From an uncultured Porticoccus sp. (GTDB lineage Bacteria > Pseudomonadota > Gammaproteobacteria > Pseudomonadales > Porticoccaceae), in the NCBI GenBank assembly GCA_950063125.1, contig CATLZI010000114.1:1-6865 (forward strand): a stretch of DNA of 6,865 bases. The letters are read 5' to 3'. A program made the position numbers and the translations under genes. The notes below the pieces were generated by a model. That model was not told where the DNA came from, ran no database searches, and saw only the letters and a program-made list of their open reading frames with translations. Every line of letters begins with the position of its first letter. Positions within the stretch are counted from its first letter, which is position 1. This document shows, piece after piece, positions 1 to 5,799 of this stretch.

Positions 1-164
1 GTTGAGCATATTCTCGGCCGGCAGGATGCAAAGAATTCTTCCGGGTGAGCATGTTGTTGTACCGACGAAACCCTTTCTTCAAAATTTATACAGCGCGCAG
101 GTCAACCGAATCCTTATTCTGGCGTTAAAAGCATCACGTCTTTAATCACCAATGAGGAAATACC
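1..164. other. Unassigned left edge and 5' region of the EF-hand gene
   Basis: No gene can be named here. One plus-strand frame is open from base 2 to a TAA at 143-145. It could be the last ~47 codons of an upstream gene cut by the window edge, but the peptide shows no motif I recognise, and another frame is also open for ~40 codons to about 125. No convincing -35/-10 pair was found; a TTATAC at 86-91 lacks a good -35 partner at 16-18 bases. The final bases hold the ribosome binding site of the next gene (TGAGGA around 153-158). Confidence 0.3.
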
Positions 165-494
165 ATGCGACGACTACTGTTACTGGCGGGCATTGTTCTC
201 GCCACATCCAGCTTCGCCGAGACAACAACAAAATCCGATCAGCCCGGCGATAGAAAAAGTTATACCGGTTCCATGTTTCAAAATATGGATACTGACCAGG
301 ACGGCAATATATCAAGAGCAGAGTATGAAGCGGGCCTCCGGAAAAAAATGGAAAAACGCATGGCCCACTTCAACGCGATGGATGCAGATGGCAATGGGTT
401 GGTGAGCAAAACCGAAGCGATGGAAGCCAAGAAGCGAATGAAAGCAGAATGGAAGGAAAAACGTCGCCTGCATTGCAATAAAGCCGATAAATAG
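165..494 (+). CDS. Small secreted EF-hand calcium-binding protein
   Basis: A 109-residue protein with two EF-hand loops, probably binding Ca2+ in the periplasm or outside the cell. A Sec signal peptide is visible: Arg-Arg at residues 2-3, a Leu-rich core, and a likely cut after S-F-A at residue 18. Loop 1 runs D42 to E53 with D42, D44, D46, G47, I49 and E53 in the canonical 1-3-5-6-8-12 positions. Loop 2 runs D73 to E84 with D73, D75, N77, G78, V80 and E84. The helices around and after loop 2 are rich in Lys, Arg, Glu and Met. The start is supported by GAGG 7-8 bases upstream. It stands alone, with a terminator-like hairpin behind it and ~390 bases to the next gene, so it is probably not part of the nitrate system. 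The family is clear; the physiological role is unknown. Confidence 0.85.
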   Translation: MRRLLLLAGIVLATSSFAETTTKSDQPGDRKSYTGSMFQNMDTDQDGNISRAEYEAGLRKKMEKRMAHFNAMDADGNGLVSKTEAMEAKKRMKAEWKEKRRLHCNKADK

Positions 495-507
495 GATTAA
501 CAATACC

Positions 508-545
508 TGACAGCCCCGGTTATCAAATGACCGGGGCTGTTATAT
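508..545 (+). terminator. Terminator-like hairpin after the EF-hand gene
   Basis: A perfect 11-bp inverted repeat (510-520 with 530-540, starting ACAGCCCCGG) encloses a 9-base loop. It can be extended by G-U and T-A pairs to about 508/542. It begins 14 bases after the stop codon. The following tract is only TTATATA, not a run of T, so termination may be inefficient; the hairpin could also protect the 3' end of the mRNA. Confidence 0.65.
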
Positions 546-761
546 ACCGCATCATCGTTAAGTCGACCACGCCTCACCCATGGTAGACATGCCCGTATGT
601 TTCATGCCCACCAAATCCTTCGCTGTTGCTATTAGCTAAATACTTTTTTGCCCCAAATTACTCCGCACTCGTTTTTTTATCGCACCAAATTCAAACAAAA
701 ATTTCCCACCTGATGCCCTACAGGCCACCCATAACAACTAAAACAGCCATTATTAAATATA
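541..761. other. Non-coding upstream region of the porin gene with three CMCCAAAT repeats
   Basis: No credible gene; the longest ATG frame noticed is 19 codons. The region is AT-rich with homopolymer T runs (644-649, 672-678). Three near-identical octamers in the same orientation are seen: CACCAAAT at 609-616, CCCCAAAT at 651-658 and CACCAAAT at 683-690. They are spaced 42 and 32 bases apart, and the last is about 80 bases upstream of the proposed -24 element. The third is preceded by G, giving GCACC, which resembles one arm of an NtrC site, but the opposing arm is missing. The position would suit an activator-binding region for a sigma-54 promoter; which protein would bind is inference. Confidence 0.3.
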
Positions 762-778
762 TGGCACGGGTTATGCTT
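762..778 (+). promoter_or_regulatory. Sigma-54 (RpoN)-type -24/-12 promoter of the porin gene
   Basis: TGGCACG followed by GGTT and ATGCT matches the sigma-54 consensus TGGCACG-N4-TTGCW with one mismatch. The GG (763-764) and GC (775-776) are separated by the required 10 bases. The predicted start of transcription is about 788, only ~17 bases before the attenuator hairpin at 805. Sigma-54 promoters need an enhancer-binding activator; NtrC is the likely one for nitrogen genes. A sigma-70 reading (TATGCT as -10) lacks a recognisable -35. Confidence 0.65.
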
Positions 779-803
779 GTAACTTTTTGACACTACATCC
801 TAC

Positions 804-819
804 TGGGTAATGAAGCCCG
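804..819 (+). promoter_or_regulatory. NasT/ANTAR-type hexaloop hairpin in the porin leader
   Basis: GGGT (805-808) pairs with GCCC (815-818, closing T-G wobble) around a six-base loop AATGAA (809-814); an outer T804-G819 wobble may extend it. The loop has A at position 1 and G at position 4, the signature of RNA hairpins bound by ANTAR antiterminators such as NasT, NasR and EutV. Bases 813-819 are also the start of the downstream terminator stem, so the two structures exclude each other. A NasT gene lies ~1.3 kb downstream. Binding is inferred from motif and context. Confidence 0.75.
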
Positions 820-855
820 TGCGCGCCATCCTGCGTACGGGCTTTTTTTATTTTT
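813..855 (+). terminator. Intrinsic terminator (attenuator) in the porin leader
   Basis: A 12-bp stem pairs AAGCCCGTGCGC (813-824) with GCGTACGGGCTT (833-844), with one G-U wobble and an 8-base loop. A run of seven T (843-849), then A and five more T, follows. It sits between the promoter and the start codon at 888, so it must be read through for the porin to be made. Its 5' arm shares GCCC (815-818) with the hexaloop hairpin, the classic terminator/antiterminator switch. Confidence 0.88.
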
Positions 856-887
856 GTTTTGGGGAAAACAAACTCGAGGAATTTCAC

Positions 888-2096
888 ATGAAACCGAGAT
901 CTGTTCGACTTTCAGCTTTTGCATTACTGTTTGGCCTCCACCCTTTGCTGATGGCAAGTGCTGAAGAAGCCACCAGTTTTTCAGAAATATTCACCAAGAG
1001 TGATACCAGTTTTACTTTTCGTTATCGATTTGAGCATGTGGATGATGAAAATGCCGAAAAGAATGCCAATGCATCCACACTCAAGTCTCGTATAACCTGG
1101 ACTTCGGCCAGCTATCATGGCTTTTCCGGCTTACTGGAAGTCGATGACGTAAGCCACATTGGTGGCGAAAACTACGCGACACCCTCCAACGGGAAAGTCG
1201 GTGAATATCCCATCGTTGCTGATCCGGATGGCACCGATATCAATCAGGTCTATCTCAAGTATCAGCAAGATGGCTTTACCGGTACAGCCGGCCGCCAGCG
1301 CATTCTCCATTCCGGCCAGCGATTTGTCGGTGGTGTGGGTTGGCGCCAGAACGAACAGACCTATGACTCTGTACGGGTTCAATTGCCCATCGGGCCCGTC
1401 ACATTGGATTACAGCTATATCTGGGATGTAAACCGAATTTTCGGGCCCGATACGGGTGGCGCACAACCGCGTCGCTACGACTCTGACTCACATGCGCTTT
1501 ACCTTTCATTTTCGCCATTTGAAGGTCACAAGCTGGCCGCCTTTGCCTATCTGCTGGATTTTGACAATGCAGCGGCCAATTCATCGCAGACCTATGGTAT
1601 TGAGTACAGTGGTGCCGTTGGCCCCATCACCCTGGCAGCCAGTGCCGCCAGCCAGACCGATTATGCCGATGGACCCATTGATTACGACGCCGACTACTAC
1701 ATGGCCGAGATTGGTACAAAAATCAAAGGTATCGGTCTGGGCATCGGTTATGAGTTACTGGGCAGTGATGACGGGATGAAAGCCTTCGGCACGCCCCTCG
1801 CCACTCTGCACAAGTTTCAGGGCTGGGCGGATCAGTTTCTGGTCACACCTGCCGATGGTATTGAGGACATTTACTTCAAGATGACCGGCAGCGTTGGCAA
1901 AACCAATCTGGCCTTTTTCTACCACGACTATTCCGCCGATGAGGGCAGCGCCGACTATGGCGAGGAATATAATGCCGTGGCAAGCTACCCGATCAACAAA
2001 TACGTTGGCGTTGAGCTGAAGTACGCCAAATACGATGCCGATGAATTTTCCCAGGACACCGACAAAATCTGGTTTTCAGTCAATGTGAAGTTCTGA
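888..2096 (+). CDS. Outer-membrane beta-barrel of the alginate-export/porin-like family, candidate nitrate channel
   Basis: A 402-residue outer-membrane protein. A Sec signal peptide is clear, with a likely cut after A-S-A at residue 25. The mature part has many alternating hydrophobic/aromatic strands and Gly/Asp/Tyr-rich loops, and ends in a strand with a terminal Phe (WFSVNVKF), the signal for barrel assembly. A block around residues 135-163 (GRQR, then HSGQRFVGG and WRQNEQTYDSVR) is what I recall from alginate-export-like porins. The start at 888 is chosen over an in-frame ATG at 810 because GAGGA lies at 876-880, a signal peptide follows at once, and 810 falls inside the attenuator. The family name does not prove alginate as substrate. 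The NasT-type leader shared with nrtA points to nitrate/nitrite passage across the outer membrane (inference). Confidence 0.85.
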   Translation: MKPRSVRLSAFALLFGLHPLLMASAEEATSFSEIFTKSDTSFTFRYRFEHVDDENAEKNANASTLKSRITWTSASYHGFSGLLEVDDVSHIGGENYATPSNGKVGEYPIVADPDGTDINQVYLKYQQDGFTGTAGRQRILHSGQRFVGGVGWRQNEQTYDSVRVQLPIGPVTLDYSYIWDVNRIFGPDTGGAQPRRYDSDSHALYLSFSPFEGHKLAAFAYLLDFDNAAANSSQTYGIEYSGAVGPITLAASAASQTDYADGPIDYDADYYMAEIGTKIKGIGLGIGYELLGSDDGMKAFGTPLATLHKFQGWADQFLVTPADGIEDIYFKMTGSVGKTNLAFFYHDYSADEGSADYGEEYNAVASYPINKYVGVELKYAKYDADEFSQDTDKIWFSVNVKF

Positions 2097-2122
2097 TCCC
2101 CGAGCATCATCGTGGCATCTCT

Positions 2123-2161
2123 ATCAGTGGCAGGCTATGATTCGACTGCCACTGATTTTTT
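2123..2161 (+). terminator. Intrinsic terminator after the porin gene
   Basis: A perfect 11-bp inverted repeat, ATCAGTGGCAG (2123-2133) with CTGCCACTGAT (2146-2156), encloses a 12-base loop and is followed by T2156-T2161. It begins 26 bases after the porin stop and should separate the porin transcript from nasT. Confidence 0.88.
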
Positions 2162-2209
2162 CGCACTTTTAAACCTATCCTTCCAACGAATTACTTCAAA
2201 TCGAGCCCC

Positions 2210-2821
2210 ATGACACCACCTTCAGCCAGGGACCCCATTCGTATCATGCTGGTCGATGATCATGCCGAACGATCTGCCAGTGTCGAAGAAAAACTTCGGG
2301 ATTCCGGTTTTGAAGTCATTTCGCGGCTGCCATCGGCGACCGGATTACTGTTCCAGATCGAACAGCATCAGCCAGATCTGGTATTGATCGACATTCAGTC
2401 GCCCGGTCGTGATGTGCTGGAAAGTCTCTCGGTGGTCAACCACCACAATCCGCGACCGGTAGTCATGTTTTCCCATGAGGAAGATCCCGCTTTTATCGAA
2501 CAGGCCGTGGACGCCGGAGTGACCGCCTACCTGATGGATGAGCTGAACCCGGACCGCGTCAAACCGGTTATTGATCTGGCCATTGCCCAGTTCAAGTCCT
2601 ACCAGTCCCTGCGCAGGGCCCTGGATGACGCACGCACCAAGCTTGCCAGTCAGTCTGTAATAGAAGAGGCAAAACAACTGCTGATGGCTCAACGCGGCAT
2701 CAGCGAAGACAAGGCACACAAAACCTTGCGGTCACTCTCGATGGACACCAACCAGAGTTTGCCCGAGGCGGCTCGGTCAGTGATTAATATTCTGGGAAAG
2801 CCCAGTGGCAGCGCGAGATAA
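2210..2821 (+). CDS. nasT: NasT: ANTAR-domain response regulator, nitrate-responsive transcription antiterminator
   Basis: A 203-residue cytoplasmic RNA-binding antiterminator. Residues ~10-125 form a receiver-like domain with the acidic pair D16-D17 (VDDH), acceptor-position D61 (LIDIQSP) and S88. The usual receiver Lys is not evident: after GVTAYL come Met-Asp instead of Lys-Pro. Residues ~135-196 form the ANTAR domain, with EEAKQLLMAQRGISEDKA followed by LRSLSMDTNQSLPEAA. In characterised systems (Azotobacter, Paracoccus), NasS holds NasT without nitrate; freed NasT binds hexaloop hairpins in leader RNA and prevents termination. Likely targets here are the leaders at 804-855 and 4255-4301. 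nasS follows after two bases. The ribosome site is weak (no good purine run before the ATG), and no clear promoter is seen between 2162 and 2209, suggesting low-level expression. Confidence 0.93.
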   Translation: MTPPSARDPIRIMLVDDHAERSASVEEKLRDSGFEVISRLPSATGLLFQIEQHQPDLVLIDIQSPGRDVLESLSVVNHHNPRPVVMFSHEEDPAFIEQAVDAGVTAYLMDELNPDRVKPVIDLAIAQFKSYQSLRRALDDARTKLASQSVIEEAKQLLMAQRGISEDKAHKTLRSLSMDTNQSLPEAARSVINILGKPSGSAR

Positions 2822-2823
2822 TC

Positions 2824-4047
2824 ATGCAGACAACTATCCATAAATTACCAACCGGCGAACGGCAGAATCTTAACATCGGCTATATGCGACTGAGTGACAG
2901 CGCGCCGTTGATCATCGCCCAGGAACTGGGGCTTTTTGCCAAATACGGCCTGGATGTGACGCTTTGCAGGGAGGTCTCTTGGGCCAATATCCGCGATAAA
3001 CTGATCGCCGGGAATTTTGACGCCTGTCAGATGCTGGCACCCATGCCGCTGGTGACAACGCTGGGGGCTGCGGGGATACGCGCGCCGATTGTCACTGGGT
3101 TAGTGCTATCGCTCAATGGTAACGGGATTACCCTGTCCCGCCCCCTATGGGAACAAATGGTCAATCAGTCAGACATTCCCCTGCAGCCTAACCAACCCCT
3201 GGCAAGTGCCAGGGCGCTCAAAAAAGTATTGGATAAACAGCCCAGCAACCAGACAATCACCCTCGCTACTGTCCACTCTTTCTCCACGCACACACAATTG
3301 CTTCGTATGTGCCTCGAGGCGGGCGGTATTGATCCGGATCGCGATGTCAGGGTCATCGTACTGCCACCGGAGCAGATGGTGGATAGCCTGGCTCAGGGCG
3401 TAATCGACGGTTTCTGTGCCGGTGAACCCTGGAACAGTATCGCGGTGGAATATGGTGTCGGTGTACTGGCTACCACGGGGTTCCATGTCTGGAACAATGC
3501 ACCGGAAAAAGTACTGGGTGTCATGGAGGAATGGCATACCCGCAATCCCGCCACTCACCTTCGGTTGCGGTTGGCATTGATGGAGGCCTGTCAGTGGCTG
3601 GCCGACATGGCCAATCGTGAAGCCACTGTGCAAATGTTGACTCGCCGGGATTATCTGGATTTGCCCACCAACTATTTGCGGCCATCACTGATCGGCAATC
3701 TGGTGTATGACCGCGGATGTGCGGCTGAACACCATCCGAATTTCCACGTTTTCGCCAGTTACAATGCCGGTTTTCCATGGCGATCCCAAGCGGAATTTCT
3801 TCTGCATCACTGTGAACCGCTGCTGGGCAAGGTTTTCGATCGCGAAAAAATAGTGTCTATCACGCAACAGTGTTTCCGGACGGATTTATACCGAGAAGCT
3901 GCCCGGTTGCTGGGTTACCCCACACCGGATCAGGACCACAAGAGTGAAGGGTCCCATGCTGAACCCTATTGGTTTAATGATCAGATTAAATTGGGTAGCG
4001 ATCTGATGGTATCTCCCCAGGTGCTGCAAAAAAATCGCAACGACTAA
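2824..4047 (+). CDS. nasS: NasS: cytoplasmic nitrate/nitrite-sensing partner of NasT
   Basis: A 407-residue protein of the NrtA/NasS solute-binding fold with no signal peptide, so it should stay in the cytoplasm; this separates it from NrtA. Shared family blocks are IGYMRLSDSAPLIIAQELGLF (18-38), SWAN (W53), SLNGNGIT (96-103), HSFSTHTQLLR (151-161), FCAGEPWN (197-204) and WNNAPEKVLG (K229). In the known model, ligand-free NasS binds and inactivates NasT, and nitrate or nitrite releases NasT. The start lies two bases after the nasT stop with no strong ribosome site of its own, so translational coupling and fixed stoichiometry are likely. At the MLAxxPL motif it has Pro-Met (M74), where NrtA in this locus has Gly-Gln (Q103), a possible ligand-pocket difference. 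No T-rich terminator follows the stop. Confidence 0.93.
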   Translation: MQTTIHKLPTGERQNLNIGYMRLSDSAPLIIAQELGLFAKYGLDVTLCREVSWANIRDKLIAGNFDACQMLAPMPLVTTLGAAGIRAPIVTGLVLSLNGNGITLSRPLWEQMVNQSDIPLQPNQPLASARALKKVLDKQPSNQTITLATVHSFSTHTQLLRMCLEAGGIDPDRDVRVIVLPPEQMVDSLAQGVIDGFCAGEPWNSIAVEYGVGVLATTGFHVWNNAPEKVLGVMEEWHTRNPATHLRLRLALMEACQWLADMANREATVQMLTRRDYLDLPTNYLRPSLIGNLVYDRGCAAEHHPNFHVFASYNAGFPWRSQAEFLLHHCEPLLGKVFDREKIVSITQQCFRTDLYREAARLLGYPTPDQDHKSEGSHAEPYWFNDQIKLGSDLMVSPQVLQKNRND

Positions 4048-4072
4048 CCCTCCCCGCAACAACCAGGCCCAA

Positions 4073-4090
4073 AGTCACCTCTTGGTGCAA
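4073..4090. promoter_or_regulatory. Possible NtrC-binding dyad upstream of nrtA
   Basis: CACC (4076-4079) and GGTG (4084-4087) form an inverted repeat. The right half, TTGGTGCA, matches the NtrC arm well; the left half lacks the G of GCACC, and the spacer is 4 rather than the usual 5 bases. It lies ~95-110 bases upstream of the proposed -24 element, a normal distance for a sigma-54 enhancer. Short and imperfect, so only a candidate. Confidence 0.3.
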
Positions 4091-4181
4091 CTCGACTGAA
4101 AAGCGCCCCAGAATTGTGCCGACGGCCCGGCTACTCCCTCCCCGCTCGTCTCAACATCCTGTTTTTGCCGACTTTATTATT

Positions 4182-4197
4182 TGGCATATATTTTGTA
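4182..4197 (+). promoter_or_regulatory. Probable promoter of nrtA, sigma-54-like
   Basis: TGGCATA followed by TATT and TTGTA resembles the sigma-54 consensus with GG (4183-4184) and 10 bases to GT (4195-4196) in place of GC. It aligns well with the better element at 762-778 (common pattern TGGCA then TTwTGyw). The expected start is about 4208, giving a ~129-base leader. A competing sigma-70 reading is TTGCCG (4165-4170), 16 bases, TATATT (4187-4192). Which is used cannot be decided from sequence. Confidence 0.5.
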
Positions 4198-4230
4198 TGC
4201 CTGATAGTTAAGACACCAATAACGCACCGA

Positions 4231-4254
4231 TTGATACCGGTCCACTGGTATTAA
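4231..4254 (+). promoter_or_regulatory. Upstream hairpin in the nrtA leader, non-consensus loop
   Basis: TTGATACC (4231-4238) pairs with GGTATTAA (4247-4254), 8 bp including one G-U; a further G-U pair would leave a six-base loop GTCCAC. It abuts the consensus hexaloop hairpin and occupies the place of the first of the two hairpins in described ANTAR targets. Its loop lacks A1 and G4. It may be a degenerate first hairpin or simply structure in the leader. Confidence 0.45.
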
Positions 4255-4268
4255 GGGCAATGAAGCCC
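4255..4268 (+). promoter_or_regulatory. NasT/ANTAR-type hexaloop hairpin in the nrtA leader
   Basis: GGGC (4255-4258) and GCCC (4265-4268) close a six-base loop AATGAA (4259-4264) with A1 and G4, identical in loop and right arm to the porin-leader hairpin. Its 3' arm and the last two loop bases are reused by the downstream terminator, so NasT binding here should prevent termination. This is the same design described for nas leaders of other proteobacteria. Confidence 0.82.
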
Positions 4269-4303
4269 CCTGCACATAAAACCTGCAGGTGGGCTTTTTT
4301 TAT
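4263..4303 (+). terminator. Intrinsic terminator (attenuator) in the nrtA leader
   Basis: AAGCCC-CCTGCA (4263-4274) pairs with TGCAGG-T-GGGCTT (4284-4296), 12 bp with one bulged T at 4290 and a 9-base loop, followed by seven T (4295-4301). It lies 33 bases before the nrtA start codon. The GCCC at 4265-4268 belongs to both this stem and the hexaloop hairpin. Confidence 0.9.
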
Positions 4304-4336
4304 GCAAGTGACATTCACAGTTGAGGTAGCCGTTAA

Positions 4337-5728
4337 ATGAACAGCAATTTTCAAGACTCCCTGGTACAGAAAAGACTGAAATTTCCACAATGGATCCTGT
4401 TGACCCTGTCCTTTTTGGTCATGGGCAGTTGGGCACACGCCGAACTGGGACCGCCTGAAAAGGACGAGCTCAAGTTTGGCTTTATCAAGCTGACGGACAT
4501 GGCACCTATCGCTATCGCCTACGAAAATGGCTATTTCGAGGATGAGGGACTCTACGTCACCATTGAGGCACAGGCTAACTGGAAAGTGCTGTTGGATGGG
4601 GTTATCGACGGCAAACTTGATGGCGCCCACATGCTCGCCGGTCAGCCCCTGGCGGCCACCATTGGCTTTGGCACCAAAGCCCACATCGTTACGCCGTTCA
4701 GTATGGACCTCAACGGAAACGGTATTACCGTTTCCAATGCTGTCTGGGAGAAAATGAAAGCCCACGTACCGATGGCTGAGGGCAAACCGGTCCACCCGAT
4801 CAAAGCCGACTATCTGAAGCCGGTGGTCGATCAAATGCGGGCGCAGGGCACGCCATTTAAAATGGGCATGGTTTTTCCGGTCTCCACGCACAACTACGAG
4901 TTGCGCTACTGGCTGGCGGCCGGCGGTATTCATCCCGGCTTCTACGCACCACACAAGGGCGATACCAGCGGCAATATCAACGCCGAAGCCCTGCTGTCTG
5001 TCACACCTCCACCTCAGATGCCCGCCACCCTGGAGGCTGGCACTATTCACGGCTACTGCGTCGGCGAGCCCTGGAACCAGCAAGCGGTATTCATGGGTAT
5101 CGGGGTTCCAGTGATCACGGATTATGAGATCTGGAAAAACAACCCGGAAAAAGTCTTTGGCATGACCAAGGAGTTTACCGAGAAGTACCCGAACACCACC
5201 GCCCGCCTGGTCAAGGCCATGCTCCGTGCCGCCAAGTGGCTGGATGAAAACAACAATGTCAACCGCCCTGAAGCCGTTGAAATCCTCTCCCGTTCGGAAT
5301 ACGTCGGCGCGGATTATGAAGTTATTGCCAACAGCATGACGGGAACCTTTGAATACGAGAAGGGTGACAAACGCGACGTACCCGACTTCAACGTGTTCTT
5401 CCGTTATTTTGCCACTTACCCCTATTACTCCGATGCCGTCTGGTATTTAACCCAGATGCGCCGCTGGGGACAGATTGCCGAGCCCAAAAGCGATGAGTGG
5501 TATTTCGAGACCGCCAGGAAAGTCTATCTCCCAGACATCTATGCCACCGCAGCCAAGGCATTGATTGCCGAAGGACTGATGTCTGCGGAGGATTTTCCGG
5601 ACCTGGACAGCGAATCCGGTTTCAAACCGCCTCAATCAGAGTTTATCGACAACATCACGTTCGATGGCACGCAGCCCAACGCCTACCTGGAAAAATTTTC
5701 CATTGGTCTGAAAGACGAAACGCTCTGA
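4337..5728 (+). CDS. nrtA: NrtA: periplasmic nitrate-binding protein of an ABC transporter
   Basis: A 463-residue solute-binding protein that would deliver nitrate (perhaps nitrite) to the NrtB permease. Residues 1-35 are a Sec signal peptide with an unusually long N-region before the hydrophobic core (19-31) and a likely cut after A-H-A at residue 35. No lipobox Cys is present, so it should be a soluble periplasmic protein rather than a lipoprotein like cyanobacterial NrtA. Family blocks: [19 protein letters not shown] (47-65), NWK (W82), HMLAGQPLA (Q103), LNGNGIT (125-131), [17 protein letters not shown] (182-198), CVGEPWN (241-247), [10 protein letters not shown] (K272). GAGGT at 4323-4327 is the ribosome site, slightly far from the ATG. 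Expression should need antitermination at 4255-4303. The nitrate assignment rests on family blocks and the nasTS context; cyanate or bicarbonate relatives are less likely. Confidence 0.93.
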   Translation: MNSNFQDSLVQKRLKFPQWILLTLSFLVMGSWAHAELGPPEKDELKFGFIKLTDMAPIAIAYENGYFEDEGLYVTIEAQANWKVLLDGVIDGKLDGAHMLAGQPLAATIGFGTKAHIVTPFSMDLNGNGITVSNAVWEKMKAHVPMAEGKPVHPIKADYLKPVVDQMRAQGTPFKMGMVFPVSTHNYELRYWLAAGGIHPGFYAPHKGDTSGNINAEALLSVTPPPQMPATLEAGTIHGYCVGEPWNQQAVFMGIGVPVITDYEIWKNNPEKVFGMTKEFTEKYPNTTARLVKAMLRAAKWLDENNNVNRPEAVEILSRSEYVGADYEVIANSMTGTFEYEKGDKRDVPDFNVFFRYFATYPYYSDAVWYLTQMRRWGQIAEPKSDEWYFETARKVYLPDIYATAAKALIAEGLMSAEDFPDLDSESGFKPPQSEFIDNITFDGTQPNAYLEKFSIGLKDETL

Positions 5729-5777
5729 TGGGCAACGCTAAATCTTAAGTAAAGCACGGGCAGTCAAGGCTGCCCAT
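5728..5777 (+). promoter_or_regulatory. Hairpin in the nrtA-nrtB gap
   Basis: GGGCAG (5758-5763) pairs perfectly with CTGCCC (5770-5775) around a six-base loop TCAAGG. No T run follows, so it is not a standard terminator; it may stabilise the 3' end of nrtA mRNA and favour a high binding-protein to permease ratio. An alternative 7-bp pairing, ATGGGCA (5728-5734) with TGCCCAT (5771-5777), would compete with it. The loop lacks A1/G4, so it is not a NasT-type site. Confidence 0.5.
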
Positions 5778-5799
5778 TAGCCACCGAAGGATCTATTAC

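Noticed and set aside
580..639. A 19-codon frame with ATG at 580
   Set aside because: No ribosome site, very short, no recognisable peptide.
772..785. Small hairpin GTTA-TGCTTG-TAAC in the porin promoter as a first ANTAR hairpin
   Set aside because: The loop lacks A1/G4, and the bases form the -12 promoter element, upstream of the expected transcript start.
810..887. N-terminal extension of the porin frame (ATG at 810)
   Set aside because: It starts within the hexaloop, runs through the terminator stem and T tract, lacks a ribosome site and would bury the signal peptide. The ATG at 888 is better in every respect.
1131..1466. Open frame of 111 codons on the minus strand inside the porin gene
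   Set aside because: No ribosome site or motif, and fully within a convincing gene on the other strand.
4118..4131. GCCG-ACGGCC-CGGC, another hexaloop with A1 and G4
   Set aside because: It lies upstream of the predicted nrtA promoter, has only a 4-bp stem and overlaps no terminator, so it is probably chance in GC-rich sequence. It would matter only if transcripts read in from nasS.
4208..5083. Long open frame of 291 codons on the minus strand over nrtA
   Set aside because: It lies opposite a clearly conserved gene, shows no recognisable motif, and reads through the attenuator; it is a shadow of nrtA codon usage.
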